From IMG/VR virus record IMGVR_UViG_3300033144_001287, positions 1 through 26,342 of that record: a stretch of DNA of 26,342 nucleotides. One strand, written 5' to 3'. Both the position numbers and the translations under genes were made by a program. How positions within the stretch are numbered: position 1 is the first letter of the stretch; each line of letters begins with the position of its first letter. Positions 4,485 through 13,577 of the stretch are shown here, one piece after another. Source of the stretch: a virus. The notes below the pieces were generated by a model. That model searched no databases and was not told the origin of the DNA. It worked only from the letters and a program-made list of their open reading frames with translations.

Positions 4485-5110
4485 CTGAGCCTCTTTATGT
4501 AGACGAGAGATGCGTTGGGCGTCGAGTCCACAGCCGTTGTCGGCGTGGACTCTCGATCCACCTTGATGAAAAAGAAGTCGTTGGCGGTGAAGAGGTATGC
4601 GAACGGAGTGATGTGTAGCGAGGTCTCATCCTGTCCCGTCGCATCGCGGATGTACCCGCCCTTCCCCTCACTTCCTATTTCTTGCGATGAGTATGGGAAC
4701 GTCCCCGAGGTCATCTTGAAGCGCATGATGCCGTTGTACCTCGCTGCGGCACTCGCCTGTGCGCTCAAGGCCAGCGATGCACTGAGTTCGTAAACCCCGG
4801 TCGTGTTGACGATGAACTTGTGCGTGTTGGTGGCGACATCATGCGTAATGTCCACGCCCCAGGTCAGGCTGTTCGTGTCCCAAAGGAGCAGGTTGTCAGT
4901 CGCCAGGGCGTTTACGTCCTGGCTGACCGAGTTGTAGGCGACAAGAAGCGTTGCCGGAACCGTTGCGGGGATCCCTCCATCGGTTCCGCCGTCCCCGACG
5001 AAGAGGGCTTTCGTGCTCGTTGAGTAGATGGGCTCGCCCTGGGCGGGCACGCCGAGCGTCCCGTCCGTTCGGGCTGTGTCCGTCCCACGCTTGAAAGTAA
5101 TCTCGGGCAT
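4481..5110 (-). CDS. Receptor-binding fibre-like protein: Mtd-type N-terminus and C1q/TNF-like C-terminus
   Basis: A 209-aa protein. Residues about 2-45 (ITFKRGTDTART, then PAQGEPIYST and FVGDGG) match the N-terminal domain pattern of the Bordetella phage major tropism determinant and many phage fibres, used to attach to the virion. Residues about 65-209 look like a C1q/TNF jelly-roll: short strands ending in HKFIVNTTGVYELSASL, RYNGIMRFKMTSG, and a final SLVYIKRL. Such domains form trimers and bind ligands. The start is ATG at 5110; an in-frame GTG one codon earlier is possible, with GGAG serving either. The ATG overlaps the previous stop as TGATG. It lies directly after the hub and a membrane protein gene, where phages commonly place accessory fibres. 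Receptor specificity cannot be read from sequence. Confidence 0.6.
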   Translation of the reverse strand: MPEITFKRGTDTARTDGTLGVPAQGEPIYSTSTKALFVGDGGTDGGIPATVPATLLVAYNSVSQDVNALATDNLLLWDTNSLTWGVDITHDVATNTHKFIVNTTGVYELSASLALSAQASAAARYNGIMRFKMTSGTFPYSSQEIGSEGKGGYIRDATGQDETSLHITPFAYLFTANDFFFIKVDRESTPTTAVDSTPNASLVYIKRLR

Positions 5111-5550
5111 CACTTCTTCTCCTGGTCGTTCTCTTCCGCGTGACCGTTGCCTGTAATGATGCTCCGCAGGTTCGCCATGAGCCCCGTGACGACGAGAGTA
5201 AGAACGGTCGCGCAGGTGCTCACCGCTTTATCCGGTATCGCGTTCGTCGTCAGTGCGATGATGAATCCCGAAACGAGGAGCAAAAGGTAAAATGGACCAG
5301 CCTGAGCAATATGGGCGCGAGCCTTCTCCACCGCTGACATCTGGTAGCTGTGCGTCAGCTTCATTTTCTTGATCTCGGCGCGTAATTCCATGCGGCGGCG
5401 ACGTTCAGCCTGCTTCGCTTCGTTTAGCTTTGCCTTGGCCGAAACGCGCTTCATCTTCAGCGCGGTCTTGAGATCGCGCACAACATGGCGCACCACTGGC
5501 GACTTGAGGGGCTCGTCGTCATCAAAGTCATCGTCGTCGTACTTGCTCAT
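5110..5550 (-). CDS. Two-helix membrane protein with acidic and basic N-terminal segments; possible holin
   Basis: A 146-aa protein starting at ATG 5550 with GAGGAG 8 nt upstream. Residues 5-13 are almost all Asp/Glu, residues 20-80 are strongly basic and helical (KQAERRRRMELRAEIKKMK), and two membrane helices follow at about 85-104 (GPFYLLLLVSGFIIALTTNA) and 109-130 (AVSTCATVLTLVVTGLMANL), with a polar C-terminus. Both termini would face the same side, as in class II holins; the long charged N-terminus is unusual for a holin. It sits between the tail tip gene and the small fibres, 12 bp after the hub gene. It could instead be a virion or superinfection-related membrane protein. Confidence 0.5.
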   Translation of the reverse strand: MSKYDDDDFDDDEPLKSPVVRHVVRDLKTALKMKRVSAKAKLNEAKQAERRRRMELRAEIKKMKLTHSYQMSAVEKARAHIAQAGPFYLLLLVSGFIIALTTNAIPDKAVSTCATVLTLVVTGLMANLRSIITGNGHAEENDQEKK

Positions 5551-5562
5551 GCGATCAGCTCC

Positions 5563-8500
5563 TCAAAAGGTGCCACCGTCAACGTCTCCAGGATCGAACA
5601 GCGGGGCGACGTAACACTTCAGCGTGAACCGCGCCAGGCGCACCTGGAAGGAAGCGGTGGGGCGTGTCCAGACCAGACGCATCTGGCACTTGCGGAAGAG
5701 CACCTCTTTCGGCTCGAAGTCGCGGTATGTCTCAGCGGCAAGGCTGCTCCCGCTAGTCCATCTCCACTGGATCTTGACCGATGCGTTTTCTGGCGTGGAG
5801 CCGAAGTCGTCCATCGGTCCTTCGAGCGACCAGCGGCGTCCCTTCTCGCTCCCAAGTGTGAAGGTCAGATCCGCCAGCGTCTCAGGGCGCACTTGCGAGC
5901 CCTCGATGAGGGCTACAGGCAGCGCACGTTTCGCCGTGGTCAGGTCGATCTCGTTCATTTCGGCGTAGACTGGACCGAGGGCGGTCGAAGGCGTGGTCTC
6001 ATTCCACTGGAGCACCCCCAGCGCCACTTCGAGATCCGCAGGGATGCTTACGAGGTTCGCTGCGAAGTCGTCCTCTGCGATGTTTTCCTGAGTGCTCGAC
6101 TCGTCTCGGAACGCCGCCGAAGTGGTGACGGAGACCGCCTGCCCGAAACGTCCAGACGCGAACTGGGAGCGCGACACCACGGGGAAGTTCGTCGCTCCCT
6201 TTGAGTTCGTCGCGCCTATCGAGATCCCCTGCTGCGTTGTGAACACACGGTCGTCGGGGAGAGCACTGAAAGCTGGCGTCGATATGATCCAGCCTCCCAC
6301 GCGCCCTTCGACGCTCGCAGCGCGAGCCGATTGCGGGGTGACGGTGTATATCTGAGAGAAGCCATCGGTGTCGATCTCGACGGACGGGGCACCCAGGAGC
6401 GGAGGGGTAACTACCGGCGTGACATCGACGAAGGGGCACGACGTAAGCGGTGGTCCGGTTCCACGCCAGCCGACTCGCTGCGCTCGGATCCGATAGGTGA
6501 AGTCCGGATCGAGCGCCGTGTCGTCGTAGCGGTACGACTGAACAGAGAATGGGAGGGTGGCGATATGCCTGGCCGAGCTTTCCCGCCCCGTTGTTCCTAG
6601 CGCGAGGGCCTTATCGGACAACTGGCTGATCCACAGCCGCACCTCTTTGTATGGCATCGTCCCGCGAGGCGGTGTGACCGTGACCTCGATGGCCGCACAC
6701 GACTTCGCGTTCTGGTCTCGATACGGCGTGGCGGTCGCGGAGACGTTGAACGATGACCCCTGCGGCCCGGAACCACCGAACCCGTAGAGTGCGCTGCTAC
6801 CTCCTGCTGTCGGTGGCGCGAGGTCGGATACGGTGAGGTCGCCCATCGTGCCGAAATCGGTATCCGTGTAGACCTCTTCGACGTATTCGAGCGCCTTAAT
6901 TTCACGGTGCATGGTTTCGGGGTTCGTAGTGATCTCGGTTACTACGAGGTCTTCCACAGCCTTGTCGAGTTGTCCGAAGGAGTAGATGTCTCCTGTAGTC
7001 GGCGTGAACGACCTGGGCGAGGAGACGCTGATCTCCGTTCGGGCCGAGACTAGCCCGCTCTCGTCCTCGCTCACGAAGATTCGCTCTGACGTATCGCCCC
7101 CGGTCAACGCATCTGGCTGACGGGTGGACCGCACATAGACTTCGTAGCTCTCGTCCGCTGCGATTGTCACGGGGCGGTCGAGCTGGATACGAGCGCCGAT
7201 CTCGAACGCTGTCGGAGCAGCCGTGTCCGCGTTTGAGTTGTAAAGCGACCCCCACATCAGAGTCCCCCGATGCGCGTTCTCGATGACGTATCGGTTAGTG
7301 GCAGAGCATCCCGCCGACGAACAATCCAACGTCCCGGCCTCTCCGTGGATGCGAGGCCCCCAGAACTGCACAGAAGCATCCCCTCCGCTATTGCCCGCAC
7401 ACATAATTTGCGTGTACAGGACACGTTGCCCCGACGAATCCGTGGGCCAGTCGATCAAAGCTTCCCAGGAGAAGTTAACCTGATACCAGTCGTCGGTGTC
7501 ATCCGTCGTAGAGGTCTGCCTGACCAGGGCGATTTCATCGTCTAGGGGTTGATAATCAGACAAGCTGCCTGAAATATCGAAGGTAATCGTTGGCGGATCT
7601 GTGTTGAAGTTGATGGCGCACTGAGCCCCATCTCCGTTGAGATAGCCGCCAGCAGTTGTCGAGTCCTCGGTGCTCATACGCACATACAGGGTGGCGTTGG
7701 ATGCCGCGTTGTCGCTCTTCAGTCGGACGTAGATCGTGCAGCAGATCGCCTGCTCTCGCAGGCTCCCCGCCGCGAAGCTCGGATTCGGCCAATCCCCAGG
7801 CATGACGATGTTTTGCTGGATGATCGGATTTTGGTTTGCCCCCCCAAAGGCTTCGCTGTTTTTCATGTTGACGACGTACCCTCGCGTCCCAGCGAGGGTG
7901 CCCGTGTCGTCGGGGTAGAACGGTGGGGACTGGCCCGTGTCGTGCCCGATGGAGTTCGTCCCGACGCTGCCGTTTATCTGAGTCCACGCCTTCGTGGTCC
8001 CGTTGGGCATGTTTCCGTCGAGGCTGAGGGGATCACCGAAGCGCAACAGTTGGTTATTCCTCCCACTAGGCGACGGCAGGAACGTGGGAGATCCTGTTTC
8101 TCCGGTGATAACGGACTGATCTGTTGCGTAAGTGTAGTAGACCCGCACCTGGATGTAGTCGCCGTCCGCCGCGCTGCCTGCGCCGTCAGCCGCCGTGTCG
8201 TTGTCGTACCAGACCGTCGCTCTCCACCAGCCGGTGCCGACGACTTCCTCTATTTGGTGGGAGAGGCCATACGGGTCGGTGAGCGTGGGCGAAGAATCCC
8301 CAGGGCTATATTCCGTGGCCCCAAACTCCAAGTTCCCTGAGTTCCAGTCGAATCGGACTGCGTGCGTGGCCCGAACGTACTCCCCATCCGCGTCGAGATA
8401 ACGGTAGATGTTGAGACGCACCGACTGGCTCGCTCCGTAAGCGGGCTCCTTCAGGTAAACGCTGTACTCCTTAACTTGGTCGTCCCCGTCTATCCTGTCG

Positions 8501-11500
8501 AACGGGGCGAGCGGGCTCGCCGTGTTGCCGGGGAACGGATACAGGCCGTCCGCGACCGTCACCATCTGCGCTGACCACGCCAAAGTCGCGTTGTACCCGT
8601 CCCCGCCAACCTGAAGGGCGGGGTAATACTTCCCGACGCTGTTCGCCGTGGGGAGTGCGTAAGCCAAAGCTACTCCGGTGGTGAAGTCAGCTAGGGGCGG
8701 TGTCGTAGAGTCCGCGACGAGGAGAGAGGCTGCCGTGATGACGGACGCGCCACCGTTCTGCGTCCACTCAGCTACGAGATCCCGAGAACCTGGGTGAATG
8801 TTGTAGATCGCAATATCTGCCGCGAGTCTCCCGCTATAACCGTACTGGGGGACATCGTGCGAGAGCAGGATGCGATCACCGGGCAGCGCGTTGATTGCGT
8901 CGGGTCCGACCTCGAACTTGGCCGTCCTGATTTGGAGGTTGTATCGGTTGAGCCTGTAGTAGGCGTCCCTGATGGCCTGCGATCTGCGCGTGATCCCAAG
9001 ACGGGACGACCTCTCTTTGCGTACCTGGCCGAAAGCTGCCGGGTTCTGAATCGAATCGTGGTCAACCAATACGGTACGTCGTTCGTACCCGTTATCCGCG
9101 TCAAGGATCTCGACTTCGAGGGAGTTCGGATTCACCTCGGGAGAGAGGTAGCTCATCTCCAGCGAGCCCTCGACGATGTTCGCCATCGTGTACATCGCGA
9201 CGGGATCTCTTGGGCGGTCCCACACCGGGACGATCTTGCGCCCGAGCTTCACAGGCATCGCCCGGCCTGTCTGGAATACGTCAATGAGCGCGTCCCACGC
9301 GGATCGCTCCTGCTGATCGAACACGCCGTCAAACGTGCATCGCTTTTCGTACTGGCCCGAGCTGCCGAGCACCGTTTCTCCGTGCGCGTCTGCAAACTTC
9401 CTGTTCCCGTAGTGGATATAGACCGCGCCATCCGCGCCATCGCCTCCTGCTGTTGTCCTGTTCGCACCCCCACCAGCTCCCGCGATAAACCCGTCTGCGC
9501 CTGATCCCCCTCCCGCAGATCCGCCCCCGTCAGCCCCCCCGTCAGCCGGGCCATCGGTTCCGATTCCACCGCCGCCAGACCCGAACCGTCCGAACTCTTC
9601 GATGAATACGCCATCACCGCCTTTTCCTGAAGCGTCAGCCGTCCCGTCTGCGCCGACTTCTCCAGAACCACCACCGCCGCCGCCGTTGTGACTCCCCGAG
9701 CCAGTGTAGCCAGTTCCTCCAGCCGCGCCGAATCCAGTGGCCCCCCCGGAGACGGCCTGTGTCGCCGCGCCACCGACTTCTCCCTCTCCACCACCGCCGC
9801 CAGAGCCGCCGCTTGCTCCGACCAGGCCGTCGCCGCCGCCACCGCCGCCGCCCTCGGCCTGGATTGTCGTCGAACCGCTGATTAGCGTAGACGCTGCACC
9901 ATCCGTCCCACTTGCCCCACTTGTCCCCCCGGCACCTCCACCTCCAACCGTAACGGTCCAGGTATCTCCAGGCGTTACGGCCAGTTTCCCGGTGTAGCAG
10001 ACGCCGCCGCCACCACCGCCGCCCGCTCCGTGTGCGCTCACGGCGTCGTCATGTCCCCCACCGCCTCCTCCTCCGACCACTAGCACCGAGATTTCGGTTA
10101 CGTCTGCCGGGACGACCCATGAGCCGCTCGATGTGAAGTTCGCTTCCTGCGGGTTGTGCCCGCTGGGCCAACTCGGCTCGTTGGATGAGTTTTGGCGGTT
10201 CCACCGGCACTCCATCGCCAAGTAAGAACTCCATGTGTGGTATTCGTCAGGTGCGGGTGCGTCCACGAACTCCATCTTGGTTACCAAGAGCCGATTGGAT
10301 GCTTGGTTCGTACCCTGCGCGAAATCGTCGGCTGTCACCCAGGACTGATTAATCGTTCCGTCAGTGATGGTGGCGATGGACTGATACTTCCCAGGTGCCC
10401 AGTTTTCGGGGATCCCGCCAGCAACGTCGGCGGTTCCGATGAAGAGCGTGATGCTGCCGCCATTAAGATCGCTCGTCCGAAACCCGAAGAGATCCCTCGA
10501 ACCGAACGCATCGGGTACGCCTTCGTCGCAGAACTCTGCCCAGGCCAAGAATGCCGGGAGGTCCACGTTCTCGTAGCCGCCCGTAGGGGCGAAGATTGCC
10601 CCGAGCCCGTAATCTGGGGCGGTTATCATGTCGAGAGCAACCCAGCTCGGATTATTCGACCACGCCGTATCGAACACCGGATTGCCAACGTCGCCGCCTT
10701 GCCAAACCTCCAGCTTCTTCCCGTGGACGATAGCTGTGATGTTGGGCTCAGAAGAGTTGATCTGTTCGCTCGCCCGAATGGATGTGGCTAGGTAGGCGAC
10801 AAAGGGGTAGTTGTAGTCCTGAGTTGCCCAGGAGGTGATGGTGTCAATCGTGGTGCGGTCCCGGTCGTCTCGATCATCGGGGTCGTTCGCTGCCGGGAAA
10901 CTGGGCGACTGCTTGAAGACCTCGATGAAATAGTGATCTTTTGTCGGGACGCCTGACTCGCCAAACCAGACCGGGCCGTTTACATCTTGGACAACAGGCC
11001 CGCTGAACTGAAAGTTGGTAGACCCTGCGTCTCCGAAGGCGAAGTTGCGATACTCAAACCCACCTCCTGTGACATCGCTATCGTCCAGTGGAAGACAGAT
11101 ACGGAGATCGTTCGCATAGGCCGGGTCATCAGGCATCGAGCGAATGTCATAGCTCCGGTTGTTGTACGGATCGCGCTGGTTTGCAGCCTGGTTTGCCCAC
11201 GCAGCCACCGTCGCGTCCGAGCCCCCCACCAGCCCGTTATGCAACAGCACCTGCGCGACACCTCCGAGAGAATGCCAGTTGGCGCTGTTGGCGATCACCC
11301 CGATATCTGCCCGTGGGACGTTGCTCGGAGAGCCGAGGTTCAATGTCGGGAAGGGAGGCGAGACATGATCGTAATTAATGACACCGCCCTTCCACAGGAA
11401 CCCCGACGTACTACCGTCGTAGGCGTGGCTGGAGTCGGCAGTCAGTGTAGTCCCGGCCTCGCCCATGCGGAATCCGATCTCTACCCCGTCGATATAACAG

Positions 11501-13137
11501 TGGAAGAGGCCAGGCCCCCCGGTTGAGGTCCAATTGGACCCGTCGTAAGAGAGCGTGATATGTTTTTCGGGAGAAGCACCCGGCCAGTCTTCGCCCGGAT
11601 CAACTCGCCCAATCGGCTCCGTTGACCTCCACCATGACGCCGCGTATCCGGCGGCTGTTTTTTCGTAGGCTTCGACAATAACGTAGATGTCGCCGTCGTC
11701 ACCGCCGAAATCACCGGCTTGGGGTGAGGCGAAGCGTGTCGTCCGAATGCCAAACCAACTGCTGCCGTTGGGCCATAGGTTAGGGCTATCTGGGTTGCGG
11801 AAGACATCCAAGTCTTGTGCAACCTGCCCAACGCCATCCCCCGTGTTATTGGTCCACGATAGAAGCCAGAGGTTCGCACGGATGTAAAAGAAACAGGCGA
11901 ACGTGAATTGAAGGTTTCCGGGGTCTCCCGTTCCTGGCCGAAGGGAATCGAGGCCGATGGACCACAGATTGCCCACCATGTTCTGCACCGCTGCGTACCC
12001 CTGCTGCACTACCGGGAGGTATGTCGGGGGGTCGAAAAGCGTGAAGGGAACATCGACGGTGAAGACAGAATTCGATGCGTTCGTCACCTCAATCGCGGGA
12101 AGCAGAACGACATCCCCTGTCGTAGCGCCAGTGCTGTCCGTGCGCCAATACTGGATCCGTATGGTTGCCGTTGCGTTATCAGGAGTTCCGTCTTCCCCGC
12201 CCGAGAACAGCCCCTCCCATAACAACTGCACGTTACAAAGGTCCGCCTTTGTCGTGAGTAACTGAGACACGAACTGTTCAGTGAGCACCTCGACGATGCG
12301 CGAGGCGTATGGGTAAACCCCCACCGGCTTATCCAATTCGCTGATGGCTGCCGTCCCGTTCGGGATTTCAAACTGGAGGTCGTAGCTCGTCCCGGCGTCC
12401 GTGACGGGTAGTGAGCCAGCTCCCAAGAGTCCCCGGATGGGCTCCTGCGTGCCGCCACCAGTACGCCACTGGAAGATCGTCGGGATGTGCCGCCCGTCGA
12501 TGCCGTTGATGTGAAAGCCTATTCGTTCAGCGATAGCCGCTGATCCCGTCCCGACTATATCGTTGAAGTCTTCCTGGTTGAATACGTCCCCTTGGTAGCT
12601 CCCGAGGCCAAGGATAGGGCCTTGGCTGATCGCATACATAGAGTTCAGTCGTTCGTTATGGCTGATCTGCGATCCTACCGGGGCGTCTCCAGTTACGCTC
12701 TGATTGATGCAAGGAGGAGCCACACGCATCTTCCCGTAGACGACGGGGAGCGCATCGCCTTCTGGGCGGTAGGCGTTGCGGAAACCGTAATAAGAGTAGT
12801 TCTGGCCTCCAAGCTCGTCCTGTACCGGAGGTACCTTTGGGAGGAGCACCCGTATTAGATGCCTGGCCGTAAGGCCGACGAGTGCCCCAATAGCGAGATA
12901 GACCACGAACTCCCCGACGCCTCCCGTTATCGCTGGCGCGAAGTGCAGGAAATCGCCATCGGACACTTCTGGATCGCCGTCCATTACGAGCGATCCGTTC
13001 CGCCACACTACTGCATTCACCCCCCTAAGCCGTGCGGGGGTATATGCAGAGACGCGCTCACCGCTCCTGAAGTTGACACGCTGTTGCGTTCTGCGTTGCG
13101 GCTCAAAAACGCTCTCCAGCTCGACGATGTTCAACAT
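5563..13137 (-). CDS. Giant TipJ-type tail hub / host-specificity protein with inserted lectin-like and glycine-rich domains
   Basis: A 2524-aa protein. ATG 13137 is preferred (GGAGG 6 nt upstream) over a TTG two codons earlier. Approximate domains: residues 30-75 ubiquitin-like with a hydrophobic segment at 75-96, like a lambda gpI domain joined to gpJ; 105-170 the TipJ start with the ALPVVYGKMRVAPP motif; 385-665 a laminin-G/concanavalin-like insertion (CYIDGVEIGF); 735-850 core hub (ALDMITAPDYGLG); 1000-1241 glycine-rich domain; 1265-1420 hub core resumes (DQQERSAWDALIDVF); 1530-1670 and 1715-1925 two jelly-roll, carbohydrate-binding-module-like segments (YSVYLKEPAYG, GWWRATVWYD; CTIYVRL, DWYQVNFSWE); about 2120-2230 FnIII-like; then a C-terminal strand-rich region. 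The hub caps the tail and contacts the host; lambda gpJ is 1132 aa, so this is more than double. It overlaps the NlpC/P60 gene by 7 bp. Confidence 0.85.
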   Translation of the reverse strand: MLNIVELESVFEPQRRTQQRVNFRSGERVSAYTPARLRGVNAVVWRNGSLVMDGDPEVSDGDFLHFAPAITGGVGEFVVYLAIGALVGLTARHLIRVLLPKVPPVQDELGGQNYSYYGFRNAYRPEGDALPVVYGKMRVAPPCINQSVTGDAPVGSQISHNERLNSMYAISQGPILGLGSYQGDVFNQEDFNDIVGTGSAAIAERIGFHINGIDGRHIPTIFQWRTGGGTQEPIRGLLGAGSLPVTDAGTSYDLQFEIPNGTAAISELDKPVGVYPYASRIVEVLTEQFVSQLLTTKADLCNVQLLWEGLFSGGEDGTPDNATATIRIQYWRTDSTGATTGDVVLLPAIEVTNASNSVFTVDVPFTLFDPPTYLPVVQQGYAAVQNMVGNLWSIGLDSLRPGTGDPGNLQFTFACFFYIRANLWLLSWTNNTGDGVGQVAQDLDVFRNPDSPNLWPNGSSWFGIRTTRFASPQAGDFGGDDGDIYVIVEAYEKTAAGYAASWWRSTEPIGRVDPGEDWPGASPEKHITLSYDGSNWTSTGGPGLFHCYIDGVEIGFRMGEAGTTLTADSSHAYDGSTSGFLWKGGVINYDHVSPPFPTLNLGSPSNVPRADIGVIANSANWHSLGGVAQVLLHNGLVGGSDATVAAWANQAANQRDPYNNRSYDIRSMPDDPAYANDLRICLPLDDSDVTGGGFEYRNFAFGDAGSTNFQFSGPVVQDVNGPVWFGESGVPTKDHYFIEVFKQSPSFPAANDPDDRDDRDRTTIDTITSWATQDYNYPFVAYLATSIRASEQINSSEPNITAIVHGKKLEVWQGGDVGNPVFDTAWSNNPSWVALDMITAPDYGLGAIFAPTGGYENVDLPAFLAWAEFCDEGVPDAFGSRDLFGFRTSDLNGGSITLFIGTADVAGGIPENWAPGKYQSIATITDGTINQSWVTADDFAQGTNQASNRLLVTKMEFVDAPAPDEYHTWSSYLAMECRWNRQNSSNEPSWPSGHNPQEANFTSSGSWVVPADVTEISVLVVGGGGGGGHDDAVSAHGAGGGGGGGVCYTGKLAVTPGDTWTVTVGGGGAGGTSGASGTDGAASTLISGSTTIQAEGGGGGGGDGLVGASGGSGGGGGEGEVGGAATQAVSGGATGFGAAGGTGYTGSGSHNGGGGGGSGEVGADGTADASGKGGDGVFIEEFGRFGSGGGGIGTDGPADGGADGGGSAGGGSGADGFIAGAGGGANRTTAGGDGADGAVYIHYGNRKFADAHGETVLGSSGQYEKRCTFDGVFDQQERSAWDALIDVFQTGRAMPVKLGRKIVPVWDRPRDPVAMYTMANIVEGSLEMSYLSPEVNPNSLEVEILDADNGYERRTVLVDHDSIQNPAAFGQVRKERSSRLGITRRSQAIRDAYYRLNRYNLQIRTAKFEVGPDAINALPGDRILLSHDVPQYGYSGRLAADIAIYNIHPGSRDLVAEWTQNGGASVITAASLLVADSTTPPLADFTTGVALAYALPTANSVGKYYPALQVGGDGYNATLAWSAQMVTVADGLYPFPGNTASPLAPFDRIDGDDQVKEYSVYLKEPAYGASQSVRLNIYRYLDADGEYVRATHAVRFDWNSGNLEFGATEYSPGDSSPTLTDPYGLSHQIEEVVGTGWWRATVWYDNDTAADGAGSAADGDYIQVRVYYTYATDQSVITGETGSPTFLPSPSGRNNQLLRFGDPLSLDGNMPNGTTKAWTQINGSVGTNSIGHDTGQSPPFYPDDTGTLAGTRGYVVNMKNSEAFGGANQNPIIQQNIVMPGDWPNPSFAAGSLREQAICCTIYVRLKSDNAASNATLYVRMSTEDSTTAGGYLNGDGAQCAINFNTDPPTITFDISGSLSDYQPLDDEIALVRQTSTTDDTDDWYQVNFSWEALIDWPTDSSGQRVLYTQIMCAGNSGGDASVQFWGPRIHGEAGTLDCSSAGCSATNRYVIENAHRGTLMWGSLYNSNADTAAPTAFEIGARIQLDRPVTIAADESYEVYVRSTRQPDALTGGDTSERIFVSEDESGLVSARTEISVSSPRSFTPTTGDIYSFGQLDKAVEDLVVTEITTNPETMHREIKALEYVEEVYTDTDFGTMGDLTVSDLAPPTAGGSSALYGFGGSGPQGSSFNVSATATPYRDQNAKSCAAIEVTVTPPRGTMPYKEVRLWISQLSDKALALGTTGRESSARHIATLPFSVQSYRYDDTALDPDFTYRIRAQRVGWRGTGPPLTSCPFVDVTPVVTPPLLGAPSVEIDTDGFSQIYTVTPQSARAASVEGRVGGWIISTPAFSALPDDRVFTTQQGISIGATNSKGATNFPVVSRSQFASGRFGQAVSVTTSAAFRDESSTQENIAEDDFAANLVSIPADLEVALGVLQWNETTPSTALGPVYAEMNEIDLTTAKRALPVALIEGSQVRPETLADLTFTLGSEKGRRWSLEGPMDDFGSTPENASVKIQWRWTSGSSLAAETYRDFEPKEVLFRKCQMRLVWTRPTASFQVRLARFTLKCYVAPLFDPGDVDGGTF
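9412..10140 (-). other. Glycine-rich domain inside the tail hub gene
   Basis: Codes for roughly residues 1000-1241 of the hub. It opens with a strand segment (SGSWVVPADVTEISVLVVG), then has repeated runs of 6-7 Gly separated by short Ala/Ser/Thr stretches, and ends at GAVYIHYG. The DNA is a visible GGC/GGA-type low-complexity stretch. Poly-glycine helical bundles of this sort occur in phage adhesins such as S16 gp38, where Gly-rich helices display receptor-binding loops. Confidence 0.75.
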
Positions 13138-13577
13138 GGGCAACCTCCCGCGATGCGATACACCCCGGAGATGCTGTGCGTCATAAACCGATTCATCGTT
13201 GCAATCTGCCCACGCCTCATCGACCGCACGCCTTGGGTGTGGGTCGCGGTCAAGAACGTGCCGCGTGACGGTTCAACAAGGACGTAAAGGTGACGCGCCA
13301 TTCCATGCTCATCGCAAGCCAGCACGAGGTCTCCTGTTTTCGTTGCGTCGGAGACCACGCTCCCGATCCGGTCGAAACCGGCTTCAAGACTCGAAAGGAA
13401 AGACCCGATCTCCCCCTCCTCTCCCGCCCTGTTCGCCGCTCGGTAGGGCGACGATTCAGGAGGGGTCGCGCCGGTTCGGCGCAAGACCTCCTCTGCGAGC
13501 GTGGAGCAGTCCATCCCAGATCTGTCCGTGCCGTGGAGCTTCCAGGGAATCGAGAGGAGGTCGTGCCACATCACCAT
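13131..13577 (-). CDS. NlpC/P60-type peptidase, tail tip (lambda gpK-like)
   Basis: A 148-aa protein whose ATG overlaps the previous stop as TGATG. The motif GMDCSTLAEEVLRR supplies Cys24 as nucleophile; GDLVL (82-86) and ARHLYVLV with His96 match the following strands and catalytic histidine of NlpC/P60 cysteine peptidases, and HTQGV near 113 could carry the third polar residue. Family members cleave peptide bonds in peptidoglycan cross-links; in tail tips they help the tail cross the cell wall at infection. The position between an L-like gene and the hub gene is the same as lambda K and gene transfer agent gp14. The C-terminus ends CPC, with no known role. The hub gene starts 7 bp inside the end of this one. 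Confidence 0.8.
   Translation of the reverse strand: MVMWHDLLSIPWKLHGTDRSGMDCSTLAEEVLRRTGATPPESSPYRAANRAGEEGEIGSFLSSLEAGFDRIGSVVSDATKTGDLVLACDEHGMARHLYVLVEPSRGTFLTATHTQGVRSMRRGQIATMNRFMTHSISGVYRIAGGCPC

Noticed and set aside
4481-5110. Possible diversity-generating retroelement target, because of the Mtd-like N-terminus
   Set aside because: The C-terminus is not a C-type lectin, and no reverse transcriptase or template/variable repeat pair is visible in the window.
5485-6204. + strand open frame of 239 codons over the hub gene end
   Set aside because: Antisense to the hub and the two-helix membrane gene, with arginine-rich composition and no domain.
9412-10140. Repetitive GGC/GGA-type DNA that might be taken for a CRISPR-like or satellite repeat
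   Set aside because: Runs are irregular in length, without constant repeats and spacers, and are fully in frame with the hub protein as poly-Gly codons.
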